Origin: UMGS1532 sp045542355
Lineage (GTDB): Bacteria; Bacillota; Clostridia; Oscillospirales; Acutalibacteraceae
NCBI GenBank assembly: GCA_045542355.1
Contig: JAZQKX010000029.1
Span: forward strand, 1-64,000
DNA length: 64,000 nt
Direction: 5' to 3'
In this document: piece after piece, positions 1 to 8,245 of the stretch
Numbering within the stretch: position 1 is the stretch's first letter
Layout of the letters: each line of letters starts with the position of its first letter
The notes under the pieces: generated by a model
The model's input: the letters and a program-made list of their open reading frames with translations, nothing else
The model's database searches: none
What the model was told of the DNA's origin: nothing
Program-made: the position numbers and the translations under genes

Positions 1-1
1 C

Positions 2-796
2 ACATACGACGCTTGGGGTGTATGCACCATTGAAAGCGACACTACCGATTGCAATATTGCAGAAATCAACCCGTATCGTTATAGATCTTATTATCTCGAC
101 CAAGAGATTGGAATGTACTATCTCCAAAGTCGGTACTATGAACCGGTTGTTGGCAGGTTTGTTAATGCAGATTCTCCTGAATTGTCTATGTTAGCTAAAA
201 ATATTTTAGCAACTAATTCATATGCATACTGTGACAATACACCGATAAATCAAAACGATGCGTCCGGAAGAATTTCCGCTCAATTAATAGCGAGAATTAT
301 CTTAGGAATATTAATTGGATTTTGTGTTCAATTCATCAGTGATTTAATTGCTTATTGGTTTTTGAGCATATCTAAGAAAACGGCAACGTTCAAAATAAAT
401 ACAGGCGATTATTTATCTTCTATGCTATCTTGGGCACTTACTTGTGTAACTTTTAATAAGAAAGTTTATGAAATAATCTCTACGCTTTTACCGATAGCTA
501 TCAAACAAGTTGGTAGAATTTTCAATCGAACTTTTGATTGGATAGATTTTGCCATAGATCTACTATTTGCTTTAGTATCTTTTGTTATTGGTAAGGGATT
601 GGATGCAAAGAAAAAAAGCCAATTGAACAAATTCATAAAATACGCAGGCAAGGGCAACAAATCCAGAAATATTATTCGTATAAAAGCCAAGAGATTAAAT
701 ATAAAATTCAATTTATTGGGCATCAAGTTGAACTTGGGAATGAACATTTCAAATTTCTTTGTATCGTGCATATATAATTACGCATCTTCAAAATAA
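2..796 (+). CDS. Rhs polymorphic toxin, C-terminal part (5' end outside window)
   Basis: The frame is open from base 2, so the gene starts left of the window; the ATG at 113 is internal. Residues before it carry YDAWG and INPYRYRSYY, then EIGMYYLQSRYY and VGRFVNAD, the end of the RHS-repeat core that forms the toxin shell. The core stops near the DASG motif (about base 265). Beyond it is a variable tip of roughly 175 residues, rich in hydrophobic helices and ending in a Lys/Arg-rich stretch, which resembles no toxin family I can name. In Rhs/WapA proteins this tip is the toxin and the next gene the immunity protein. As the only copy continuous with upstream core, this is probably the expressed tip. 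Confidence 0.85.
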   Translation, partial: TYDAWGVCTIESDTTDCNIAEINPYRYRSYYLDQEIGMYYLQSRYYEPVVGRFVNADSPELSMLAKNILATNSYAYCDNTPINQNDASGRISAQLIARIILGILIGFCVQFISDLIAYWFLSISKKTATFKINTGDYLSSMLSWALTCVTFNKKVYEIISTLLPIAIKQVGRIFNRTFDWIDFAIDLLFALVSFVIGKGLDAKKKSQLNKFIKYAGKGNKSRNIIRIKAKRLNIKFNLLGIKLNLGMNISNFFVSCIYNYASSK

Positions 797-817
797 TATT
801 AAAAAATGGAGGCTGAA

Positions 818-1261
818 ATGAAAAATCACTCTATATATGATACTTTGTTATCAAAAGAACTTAGTTTCAACGTTGGAATCATTGTAATTTTTTCAATTGT
901 TATCATTGCCTTAATATTTTCTTCTATTAAATTTTTTGGTTCTAAAAAGCTATCAATTATCTCTGCAGTTATGGGGTTGGTTATTATCATAGGGATATAT
1001 TGGTTTTGCATAAATCCCTATAGAGTTGATGTAAAAGATCAGGCATATGACACATACAGAGGAGAATTTTATGTAAGCGAATACACGATTAGCAATAGGG
1101 GTGGTGAATATATTTACATTCAGACTTTGAATAATTCTTCAATCAGTCGATATAAAGTAATATGTGATGCTGACGGCATAAAGAACAATACCACATACTA
1201 TGGATATTTTGTTGTTGCAAAAAATTCAAAAGCTTTAGTAGACATTTATTTTGAAGACTGA
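818..1261 (+). CDS. Putative immunity protein, two membrane segments
   Basis: 147 residues. The start at 818 is chosen because GGAGG (808-812) lies 5 bases upstream; an in-frame ATG at 806 overlaps that site. Two hydrophobic helices (about residues 15-35 and 45-65) are followed by a soluble domain of about 80 residues with several Tyr-rich strands, probably outside the membrane. It begins 21 bases after the Rhs tip, the position of a cognate immunity gene. A membrane location would fit a tip that attacks the membrane or must cross it. The function is inferred from position only; I recognise no family. Confidence 0.6.
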   Translation: MKNHSIYDTLLSKELSFNVGIIVIFSIVIIALIFSSIKFFGSKKLSIISAVMGLVIIIGIYWFCINPYRVDVKDQAYDTYRGEFYVSEYTISNRGGEYIYIQTLNNSSISRYKVICDADGIKNNTTYYGYFVVAKNSKALVDIYFED

Positions 1262-1274
1262 TAATAATAACAGC

Positions 1275-1304
1275 AGAAATGGTTGGTTCCCACCAACCAT
1301 TTCT
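1275..1304 (+). terminator. Perfect 12-bp hairpin after immunity gene
   Basis: AGAAATGGTTGG pairs with CCAACCATTTCT around a 6-base loop, 14 bases after the stop codon at 1261. There is no long T-run, so it may stabilise the 3' end or terminate weakly. Confidence 0.5.
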
Positions 1305-1406
1305 GGCACTTTGTAAATATAAGGTGATAAGTCACTACTGTTGCACCAAAGTTAAGCAGTTAACCAAGAAACCATATAGCTAAGTGAAAATTAAAGGAGA
1401 TTTTTT

Positions 1407-1655
1407 ATGAACTATAAAGAACTATTTATAGCAGTTGCTATAATGATCGTGTTAACATTGATTTACTTTTTGTTGAGAAAATTTATATTTTGGGTAATAG
1501 ATGATAATGATAAGTTTTACAAGAAAAAAGGTAAATTCGGCTTTAACAAAGAAGATCGTAAAAATATTTCCGATATTCCGATTTTTAAATTAACGTTTTG
1601 CTATATTCTGCTGATGGCATTATTAATAATTTACATTATTAAACTACTAGTATAG
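1407..1655 (+). CDS. Small two-helix membrane protein (paralog of 6954-7208)
   Basis: 82 residues with hydrophobic helices near residues 5-30 and 60-81 around a basic loop (KKKGKFGF). It differs from the copy at 6954 at only four positions and lacks that copy's last two residues. AAGGAGA lies 7 bases upstream of the ATG. At 6954 the gene directly follows an Rhs tip, where an immunity gene would be. Here it follows another immunity-like gene, so it may be an orphan immunity gene kept after its toxin tip was displaced. The role is inferred; no family was recognised. Confidence 0.65.
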   Translation: MNYKELFIAVAIMIVLTLIYFLLRKFIFWVIDDNDKFYKKKGKFGFNKEDRKNISDIPIFKLTFCYILLMALLIIYIIKLLV

Positions 1656-1812
1656 GCTTTAATCAGAATACATTGTTTGTCATCACAATACGTACGACAG
1701 TATTAGCAAGACAATCAACTTGATAGTTGATATAAATGTTTAACTTATAGTAATTAAAAAAAGTATTTATAACGGTTCTTTTTTCGTACCACGTCAACAA
1801 AATATTTAAATA

Positions 1813-1862
1813 CCCCCTAAATCTGGACTTAATATGTCCGGTTTAGGGGGTATTATTTTTTT
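1813..1862 (+). terminator. CCCCCTAAA hairpin with T-rich tail, copy 1 of 3
   Basis: CCCCCTAAATCTGGAC pairs imperfectly with GTCCGGTTTAGGGGG and is followed by TATTATTTTTTTA. It has the form of an intrinsic terminator but sits about 30 bases before a strong GGAGG site, so it could also act as an attenuator. Near-identical copies are at 7350 and 9010. Confidence 0.7.
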
Positions 1863-1894
1863 ATCAAAAATATCTGCCTGAAAGGAGGTCTAAA

Positions 1895-1948
1895 ATGGAG
1901 TCAAAATGCATTTTCCAGCATAACGCCCTAGATTGCATATGCTTTTGA
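1895..1948 (+). pseudogene. Broken 5' end of the BtrH-like gene
   Basis: GAAAGGAGG is followed by an ATG and codons for MESKCIF, close to the first residues of the intact gene at 9092 (METKCIL). The frame then diverges and stops after 17 codons. The leader and first codons are conserved but the gene body is absent, so this is either a relic or a short leader peptide. Confidence 0.55.
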
Positions 1949-2060
1949 AACAAAGTTAGAAATCGTATACTAACCTTTAAGGTTGTATTTGGCTTGACAT
2001 TTGTCAGTGTCATAAGTATACTAATTGTACAGAGTATCGCCATAATCTCTATCGTTATAG

Positions 2061-2831
2061 CGACTTAGCTATTTTGATGGAGAGATTGGAATGTACTATC
2101 TCCAGTCACGTTACTACAATCCACAAGTTGGTAGGTTTATTAATGCGGATCAAATTGAATATTTAGGGTCAAGCGGAACTATACTTTCATATAATATATT
2201 TGTGTATGGTGAAAACAATGGCAATAACTATGTCGATGCTTTGGGAACAGATGCATATTGGATAACTGATTCTAAAACATTGGGCGGGTTAGGTCATAGT
2301 TCTCTTTTGGTATATACTAAGGGTGCTTGGTACTATTTTTATTTTGGAGCAGAAAAGTTTTATAAACCGATTAATGGATCTGCTAATGTTATCTTTGAGA
2401 AAATTTCTATTAAATTTACTCGTAATGGCAAAATTGATTTTTCTGACTTAAATAAACAGTTAAAAGGCAGCACAAATAAGACATTTACAGGTACTAAAGC
2501 ATATAAAGGCACTGGCTATGACAAATCAATTTATATAAAAGGTGATTTTTCTAGTGCGCATAAATATGTTACGAAGACTGTAAAAAAAATGAAGTACAAT
2601 GTTGCAAAAGAAAATTGTGCCTGGTTATGTATAGAAGTATTACAAAAGGGTAAAATTACAGATTTGCAATACGATTTATTGGAAAATTTACAGTATTCTA
2701 CAAGAACTATAGGATTTCGCTTGTTTAAGAGATATTTAACTATTTCTAAGAAACTTCCGAATATTATTGTTCCAAGCAAAGTTCATTCCAAGATTTATAC
2801 TATATTTAGTTCTAAATTCTACTACTGCTAA
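2061..2831 (+). CDS. Displaced Rhs core fragment with papain-like toxin tip
   Basis: The frame is open from 2061 after an in-frame stop. Core residues YFDGEIG, YYLQSRYY and VGRFINAD come first; the first ATG is at 2091. A one-base frameshift near 2068 separates it from the conserved Tyr-Arg-Tyr codons upstream. After the VDALG boundary the tip has GLGHSSLL, aromatic strands and later ENCAWLC. A His followed far downstream by Cys is the order of permuted NlpC/P60 or PPPDE-like papain folds, so a peptidase, amidase or acyltransferase toxin is plausible. The cassette has no full core and may be silent until it recombines into the main gene. Confidence 0.65.
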   Translation, partial: RLSYFDGEIGMYYLQSRYYNPQVGRFINADQIEYLGSSGTILSYNIFVYGENNGNNYVDALGTDAYWITDSKTLGGLGHSSLLVYTKGAWYYFYFGAEKFYKPINGSANVIFEKISIKFTRNGKIDFSDLNKQLKGSTNKTFTGTKAYKGTGYDKSIYIKGDFSSAHKYVTKTVKKMKYNVAKENCAWLCIEVLQKGKITDLQYDLLENLQYSTRTIGFRLFKRYLTISKKLPNIIVPSKVHSKIYTIFSSKFYYC

Positions 2832-2847
2832 AAACGAAGGGAGAATA

Positions 2848-3846
2848 ATGATGAAAAGAAGGCTAATAATTATCATATTAGGTGTGTTGCTAATTGCTTT
2901 TGGTACCTTTCTACTGATTAGTCGTTATTTTCCCTCCACAGACACATCTGAGGTGAAAAACTTGTACGGAAACACAACAAACAATTTACTTAATGGTGGC
3001 GGAGTCGCAAAACAAGAAAATGATATTTTCTTTGTTGTTTATGAAGATGGATTTAATAAAATTGCTATATATAATCAAGAAACAAAAGAAATACAGAAAT
3101 TAAAAAATTTTATTTCAACTCCAGTACAATTAAGTGTATATGACAAATACCTTTATTACAAAAAAAATAGTGTTATGTCTAACGAATCTTATTTGTATAG
3201 GCTGAACACAAAAACAAAGTATGAAAAGAAAATACTTCGTCAAGCCATTGATAAATATATGATATATGATGGCAACATTTATTATACTAAGTCAAATGAA
3301 AAACAAAAGGGTCTTTACAAGTGCGATATTAATGGAAAAGTAGAAACTCTTCTAATTTCAGATGACATTTTAGAATTTGTTATTGTTGACAAAGATATTT
3401 TCTATATTAATAACAATCAAATAAAACACTTTAACACAGAACGTGAAGAAAAAGTCACAATTGTTCATGTTGAGAAAAGTGACAGGCTTTATGATTTATC
3501 ATACTTTTCCAATAAACTATATTTTGTATCATATAATTTAAACGATACACTTGGTGATAGCGTTTATAAATATGAAATATCAAGCCAGCAAATATCCAAT
3601 ATAATCAAAGGAACGCCTGCTTCAATACGATATGTGGATGACGAAAAAATAGTATTTGAAAACAGGGAGGGTATTTATCAGTTTAGATTCGCAACAAAAT
3701 CCAAACATTTGTTTTTAGAAAACTACGTTGTTAACGAAATGTATATGTTTAATTCAGAAGTTTATTTTTACACTACAAACACAAACGGCGTAAATGAGTT
3801 TTGGAAATTTAATGAAAGTGATTCGGAATGTCGAAAAATTTATTAA
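2848..3846 (+). CDS. Membrane-anchored beta-propeller-like protein (DUF5050-like), putative immunity
   Basis: 332 residues from the ATG at 2848, with GAAGGGAG just upstream; an earlier in-frame ATG at 2767 lies inside the preceding gene. An N-terminal basic patch and one membrane helix (about residues 6-25) are followed by repeated units of the pattern NDIFFVVYEDG, DKYLYYKKN, DGNIYYTKS, which resembles the DUF5050 type of propeller. It begins 16 bases after the toxin tip, in the immunity position. The fold assignment is by motif only. An exported propeller would fit binding a toxin outside the membrane. Confidence 0.6.
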   Translation: MMKRRLIIIILGVLLIAFGTFLLISRYFPSTDTSEVKNLYGNTTNNLLNGGGVAKQENDIFFVVYEDGFNKIAIYNQETKEIQKLKNFISTPVQLSVYDKYLYYKKNSVMSNESYLYRLNTKTKYEKKILRQAIDKYMIYDGNIYYTKSNEKQKGLYKCDINGKVETLLISDDILEFVIVDKDIFYINNNQIKHFNTEREEKVTIVHVEKSDRLYDLSYFSNKLYFVSYNLNDTLGDSVYKYEISSQQISNIIKGTPASIRYVDDEKIVFENREGIYQFRFATKSKHLFLENYVVNEMYMFNSEVYFYTTNTNGVNEFWKFNESDSECRKIY

Positions 3847-4202
3847 AAAGATACTGTATAAATTTTCTGGAATCATGGACTTTAAGAGCATAAGCGTTAA
3901 GGTATTTACAGCAGCCAGTGGGGTTTAATCCACTGGCTGCTTTACTTCGGTTAATCGATGCTGGAAAGTTAATCAAAACTTCTTTACAATACTATAGCAT
4001 GTCTCTATTGCTTCTCTCCGCATAGCCATTGAGGTGCGAGTTTTTCACTTTTTTAACAATACATACCGTTAACAACTGAGGAGTTCTATTGTTAAACACA
4101 TTAAATTTTAATTCGTAGTATTTTGTCAAGTTAAATAAGACAAAAAGTGTACGGTTTAACTGATATTATTTACACAAAGACATATAGTTCAAGGTGATAT
4201 TT
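3847..4202 (+). other. Non-coding stretch before the recombinase unit
   Basis: I see no convincing gene. It holds the hairpin at 3911-3940 and AT-rich sequence, including short copies of a GTTAA-type motif near 4060-4100. The left edge of the inserted recombinase segment should lie here, but I could not find a matching direct repeat on the other side (5926-6134). Confidence 0.4.
3911..3943 (+). terminator. Terminator-like hairpin
   Basis: GCAGCCAGTGG pairs perfectly with CCACTGGCTGC around an 8-base loop and is followed by a short TTT. It lies 64 bases after the propeller gene. Confidence 0.6.
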
Positions 4203-4352
4203 ATGGAAAAAACGTTTAATATAGTTGAATACTTTAAAGAAGATTTAACCGAGTTATCAGATGTTGTATTGCGTTTTTTGAAGAGAAACGATACATATAA
4301 TGATTTTATAAAATCAATAATCAACGAAACGCATTTAGAGGAGAATCTTTAG
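4203..4352 (+). CDS. Small ORF coupled to recombinase
   Basis: 49 residues, acidic with a helical pattern, preceded by AAGGTGAT. It ends 1 base before the recombinase ATG, and its last codons carry the GAGGAG that serves that gene, so the two are probably translationally coupled. I recognise no family. A recombination directionality factor or regulator is possible but unproven. Confidence 0.5.
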   Translation: MEKTFNIVEYFKEDLTELSDVVLRFLKRNDTYNDFIKSIINETHLEENL

Positions 4353-4353
4353 A

Positions 4354-5925
4354 ATGAATTCAAAGCCTAAAGCAGCGCTTTACTGCAGATTAAGCAAGGA
4401 TGATGAGCAATGCGGCGACAGTGTTAGCATCGAAACACAAAAATTGGCACTAAGCCAATTTTGCTATGAGCATAACATAGATATTTTTGAAATATACACA
4501 GATGATGGTTATTCGGGTTTGAACTTTAATCGTCCTGCTTTCAAGCGTATGATTATTGACCTTGAAAACAATAAATTCAATATTGTTATTACTAAGGATT
4601 TAAGTAGGTTGGGCAGAGACTATATACAAACCGGTTATTATGTTGATATATATTTTTCAAGTAAACGCATAAGATACATAGCTATTAATGATAGAATAGA
4701 TACACAGAACGACGATAACGATATTGCACCATTTAAAAATATACTTAATGATATGTATGCGAAAGATCTTTCAAAAAAGGTCAAATTAGCTAAACGGCAA
4801 AGAGCTCAGAAGGGGTTTTATATCAGCGGTCAACCGCCCTATGGATACAAAGTAGACCCCTTTAATAGAAACAAACTTATTATAGACGAAGAAGCTGCTA
4901 CTGTTGTAAAATTAATTTTTGATTTGGCCGAGTCAGGAAATAGTTATTCTGAAATTAGTAGGATGCTTGAAAAAAGAAAAATTATTTCTCCCTCATCATA
5001 TAAAGTAATGAACGGAGATACCAGATTTTTAAAATATAATAAGAATCAAAACAATATTCATAAGTGGCATTATCAAACAGTAAGAACAATAATTACAAAT
5101 CCGGTATATACCGGTGCTATGGTTAACAACAAGACTGAAACAATTAATTACAAGACTAAAGAACGCGTTTGTGTTCCTATGGAAAAACGTATTATTGTTC
5201 CTGATATGCATGAAGCAATAATTAGCAAAGAAAGATTCAATTCAATCAATGAGAAGTTTTCGTTTAAAAGAAGTCCTAATCATAGTTTTCACAATATTTT
5301 TGAGAACGTTGTATACTGTTCTGAATGCGGAACTAAAATGCAGCTAATATTGAATAATCGTAAATCATCAACTCGAATGTTGTTTAGATGTCCTCGTCAT
5401 TTTATTGATAAAACTATATGTACGCACTATCATTCCATATATTATGATGAATTATACGAAGAGATTCAAAACCAAATTAAACTGCATTTGTTTGAATTGC
5501 TTGAATCAAAGAAATTTGAACTACTTTGCAACGATATCTTTAATTCTATATATCAACAAGTTCAAGAAGCTAAAGAAACGCAATTACAAAACCAATTGAT
5601 TGAAACGAACAAGAAAATTAAACAATTTTACAGATCAAATATTGATGGACGAAAAATAACAAACACCTCTGAATTAGATGAATTAAAAAGTAAACAAAAA
5701 TATTTGATAGATAAACTTTCATGTTCACCCAACAACTTTGATAAAATAGAAGAATTCAAAAAAAGCACTGCGCCTATCATCAGAGAAAAAATTAATCAAA
5801 TTATTTCGTCTTTCTCTCTTACACAAGAAAGTTTGAGCTTGTTCGTTGAAAAAATTGAAATTGGATATCTTCAAAAAAGCCCAAGCGAAAAACATCAAGA
5901 AATAAAAATATACTATCGTTTTTAA
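4354..5925 (+). CDS. Large serine recombinase
   Basis: 523 residues. The N-terminal resolvase domain (about 1-150) has YCRLSKDD with the nucleophile Ser14, SIETQK, and the arginine-bearing KDLSRLGRD. A recombinase domain follows (about 160-280, GQPPYGYKVD). Next is a zinc ribbon (about 315-355, VYCSECG ... RCPRH ... C), then a coiled-coil region near 375-450. This order is typical of TnpX/TndX-type recombinases, which excise and integrate circular elements. It sits between two toxin cassettes with no other transfer genes beside it. It may belong to a small inserted element or may promote cassette rearrangement; I could not identify the crossover sites. Confidence 0.92.
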   Translation: MNSKPKAALYCRLSKDDEQCGDSVSIETQKLALSQFCYEHNIDIFEIYTDDGYSGLNFNRPAFKRMIIDLENNKFNIVITKDLSRLGRDYIQTGYYVDIYFSSKRIRYIAINDRIDTQNDDNDIAPFKNILNDMYAKDLSKKVKLAKRQRAQKGFYISGQPPYGYKVDPFNRNKLIIDEEAATVVKLIFDLAESGNSYSEISRMLEKRKIISPSSYKVMNGDTRFLKYNKNQNNIHKWHYQTVRTIITNPVYTGAMVNNKTETINYKTKERVCVPMEKRIIVPDMHEAIISKERFNSINEKFSFKRSPNHSFHNIFENVVYCSECGTKMQLILNNRKSSTRMLFRCPRHFIDKTICTHYHSIYYDELYEEIQNQIKLHLFELLESKKFELLCNDIFNSIYQQVQEAKETQLQNQLIETNKKIKQFYRSNIDGRKITNTSELDELKSKQKYLIDKLSCSPNNFDKIEEFKKSTAPIIREKINQIISSFSLTQESLSLFVEKIEIGYLQKSPSEKHQEIKIYYRF

Positions 5926-6134
5926 CTTTGTTACCACGGGATTATGTATTCTGTTAAAATAATACGATTACTATTTGCATAGTTATTTGTAGAATATGTT
6001 ATCATTTGGCCAAATCCCCACATACAAAGGGGTAGTTCCAAAATCAAAAGTAATGACTCGTGTACTCATAGTTATGACTCTTCTTTCGACTTGACTTTTA
6101 TTAATACTGCGAGTATACTTATTGTACAGATTAA

Positions 6135-6929
6135 ACCGATATCAACCCATATTGTTATAGACCTTACTGTTCAGACAAAGAGATTGGAAAGTACTATCTC
6201 CAGTCACGTTACTACGACCCTGTTGTGGGTAGGTTTGTAAATAGTGATGATTCAGCATATATCACAGCAAATACTAATGTTACAGCACTAAACTTCTATT
6301 CATATTGCGAAAATGATCCAATAAACGACCAAGATAATAGTGGAGCATTTTCTTGGAAGAAAATCCTAGGCATTTTTGAAAAAATAGGAAATTTCGCAAA
6401 GAAAATTTTAAATTGTATTATTGATGGTGCAGCAACTATCATAGGAATCAAATCAAGTTTGAGCAGAAAAGACATAAGTAACATAGCTAAGATTGTTAAA
6501 CGCAGCCCACACCGAGTAAAACAAAATTTCGAATGGCTATATGATAAAGTGAAAAAATTGAAAACAAAAGCAGGTAGAATTTTTAAGGCGGTAGTTGTAA
6601 TTTTGTTTCTGTCTTCTGTTGCTAGTTCAATAAATAAAGTTAAAACAACAGTGACGGCGATAATCAAAACAATTGTATCGGCTATTTCGGATGGCTTATC
6701 TGCACTGATAAGTTGGCTTGTAAGTAAGGGAATTAGATTGCTATCTAATATCATTCCAGCTTTGGGTGGAGTTTTAGGCTTTTTATTAGGTGAACTAATC
6801 GGCAGTATCGTTGATGCATTTTTAGATAAATATTCTTCCAGTATTGCAAATAACTATGCAAAAAAGGTAAATATCTATAAGTTTACTATCGGTGATTATT
6901 TAACCACATTTTTAAAATGTTTGGTTTAG
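6135..6929 (+). CDS. Displaced Rhs core fragment with hydrophobic toxin tip
   Basis: The frame is open from 6135 just after an in-frame stop, with no ATG before the core residues NPYCYR, EIGKYYLQSRYYDPVVGRF; a GTG at 6225 is the first possible start. After the DNSG boundary the tip of about 190 residues has a basic region (about base 6480-6590), then strongly hydrophobic helices. It ends in IGDYLTTF, which recalls TGDYLSSM in the middle of the first tip, so the two may share a module. It resembles a membrane-active tip, but that is inference. It is probably a silent donor cassette. Confidence 0.6.
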   Translation, partial: TDINPYCYRPYCSDKEIGKYYLQSRYYDPVVGRFVNSDDSAYITANTNVTALNFYSYCENDPINDQDNSGAFSWKKILGIFEKIGNFAKKILNCIIDGAATIIGIKSSLSRKDISNIAKIVKRSPHRVKQNFEWLYDKVKKLKTKAGRIFKAVVVILFLSSVASSINKVKTTVTAIIKTIVSAISDGLSALISWLVSKGIRLLSNIIPALGGVLGFLLGELIGSIVDAFLDKYSSSIANNYAKKVNIYKFTIGDYLTTFLKCLV

Positions 6930-6953
6930 ATAAAAAATGTAAGGAGATTTTTT

Positions 6954-7208
6954 ATGAACTATAAAGAACTATTTATAGCAATTGCTATAATGATTGTGTT
7001 AACATTGATTTACTTTTTGTTGAGAAAATTTATATTTTGGGTAATAGATGATCACGATAAGTTTTACAAGAAAAAAGGTAAATTTGGATTTAACAAAGAG
7101 GATCGTAAAAATATTTCCGATATTCCGGTTTTTAAATTAACATTTTGCTATATTTTGCTTATGGTATTATTAATAATTTACATCATTAAACTACTAGTAT
7201 GGACTTAA
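6954..7208 (+). CDS. Small two-helix membrane protein, putative immunity
   Basis: 84 residues, with AAGGAGA upstream and only 24 bases after the Rhs tip ending at 6929. It is nearly identical to the protein at 1407, with substitutions at residues 10, 34, 59 and 71 and two extra C-terminal residues. Two membrane helices flank a basic loop. Its position supports immunity against the hydrophobic tip before it. No known family was recognised. Confidence 0.65.
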   Translation: MNYKELFIAIAIMIVLTLIYFLLRKFIFWVIDDHDKFYKKKGKFGFNKEDRKNISDIPVFKLTFCYILLMVLLIIYIIKLLVWT

Positions 7209-7349
7209 GCAGAATGCATTATTTATACGTACGATTGTACTAGCGAGACGATCAATTTGGTCGTTGAAATTTAAAAGTTTAACTATAATAATCGAAAAAA
7301 GTATTTATAATAGTACTTTTTTCATACCACGTCAACAAAACATTTAAAT

Positions 7350-7400
7350 CCCCCTAAATCTGGACTTTTTATGTCCGGTTTAGGGGGTATTATTTTTTTA
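7350..7400 (+). terminator. CCCCCTAAA hairpin with T-rich tail, copy 2 of 3
   Basis: Same stem as at 1813, with the loop changed from TTAATAT to TTTTTAT, followed by TATTATTTTTTTA. Confidence 0.7.
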
Positions 7401-7431
7401 TCAAAAACATCTGCCTGAAAGGAGGTCTAAA

Positions 7432-7455
7432 ATGGAAACGAAATGCATTTTCTAG
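7432..7455 (+). pseudogene. Relic of BtrH-like gene start
   Basis: After GAAAGGAGG an ATG begins METKCIF, then TAG. Only the leader of the gene at 9092 survives; the sequence then runs into the shared stretch before an Rhs core. Confidence 0.5.
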
Positions 7456-7603
7456 AATAACGCCTAAGCTTTCTGCATATGTTTTTGAAACAAAGTTAGA
7501 AATCGTATACTAACCTTTAAGGTTGTATTTGGCTTGACATTTGTCAGTGTCATAAGTATACTAATTGTACAGAGTATCGCCATAATCTCTATCGTTATAG
7601 TGA

Positions 7604-8242
7604 CTCACCTATTTTGATGGAGAGATTGGAACGTACTATCTCCAAAGTCGTTACTATGACCCGGTTGTTGGCAGATTTATTAATTTAGATGCTCCAGAAA
7701 TCTTGCATACGGCATCTAATTTTGATAGCGTTTTGGGGCTTAATCTTGTTTCATACTGTCATAATAATATCACAAATAATATTGATGAAACAGGTAAGTG
7801 GTTAGCTCGTTTGGTTTGTGGTGTTGCAGCTGCGGCATTATTTGCAACATTGGCATATGTTGTGTGCAAAGTAGTTAGTATTTTCGTTCCAATGAGCAAA
7901 AGTGCAATTGCTGCAATAACTGTAGCCTTTGGGGTATTAGGCGGAGTCATTGGCGCTGTTCTTGGACCATCTTTCTTGCTGAAACATTCGCCGAAATTAT
8001 TACAGGCAATTAATAAGATTGAAAAAACAAGATTTTCTGTCAAAGTTATAAAACCAAACGGTGCAGGGAATATATTTGGTATTGTTATTTCTAATACATT
8101 AATTATAATGTTACACGCTCCGCATCCTAAATACAACGAGTGGTATTTCCATATTCAAGTCGAAGTTAAATTGGGCAGAAAGCAAGTTGTAATTTGGAAA
8201 AAACCCATAGCATATGTAAACAAAAAGACATGGAGGCATTAA
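7604..8242 (+). CDS. Displaced Rhs core fragment with toxin tip, no start codon in core
   Basis: Open from 7604 after a stop. The core reads YFDGEIGTYYLQSRYYDPVVGRFINLD; the first ATG is at 7703, beyond most of the core. After the DETG boundary come two hydrophobic glycine-rich helices (about bases 7800-7990). A polar C-terminal domain follows with HAPHPKY, WYFHIQVEV and a terminal VIWKKPIAYV. The His/Pro-rich motif looks catalytic, but I cannot assign a toxin family. Without a start it is likely a silent cassette that is used after recombination. Confidence 0.6.
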   Translation, partial: LTYFDGEIGTYYLQSRYYDPVVGRFINLDAPEILHTASNFDSVLGLNLVSYCHNNITNNIDETGKWLARLVCGVAAAALFATLAYVVCKVVSIFVPMSKSAIAAITVAFGVLGGVIGAVLGPSFLLKHSPKLLQAINKIEKTRFSVKVIKPNGAGNIFGIVISNTLIIMLHAPHPKYNEWYFHIQVEVKLGRKQVVIWKKPIAYVNKKTWRH

Positions 8243-8245
8243 AAC

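Larger units (their letters stand above)
1394..2150 (+). repeat. Long direct repeat, copy 1
   Basis: This stretch matches 6941-7690 over nearly its whole length: the ribosome binding site and gene of a small membrane protein, the AT-rich spacer, the CCCCCTAAA hairpin, the GGAGG-ATG leader, a shared stretch at about 1948-2060, and the beginning of an Rhs core. The copies differ by scattered substitutions and small indels. They bracket the serine recombinase and one toxin cassette. Such repeats are natural substrates for homologous recombination between cassettes. Confidence 0.85.
6941..7690 (+). repeat. Long direct repeat, copy 2
   Basis: Second copy of the stretch at 1394-2150, with the same order of ribosome binding site, membrane-protein gene, spacer, hairpin, leader and Rhs core start. 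In this copy the conserved ATG in the Rhs core has become ACG (7631). Confidence 0.85.
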
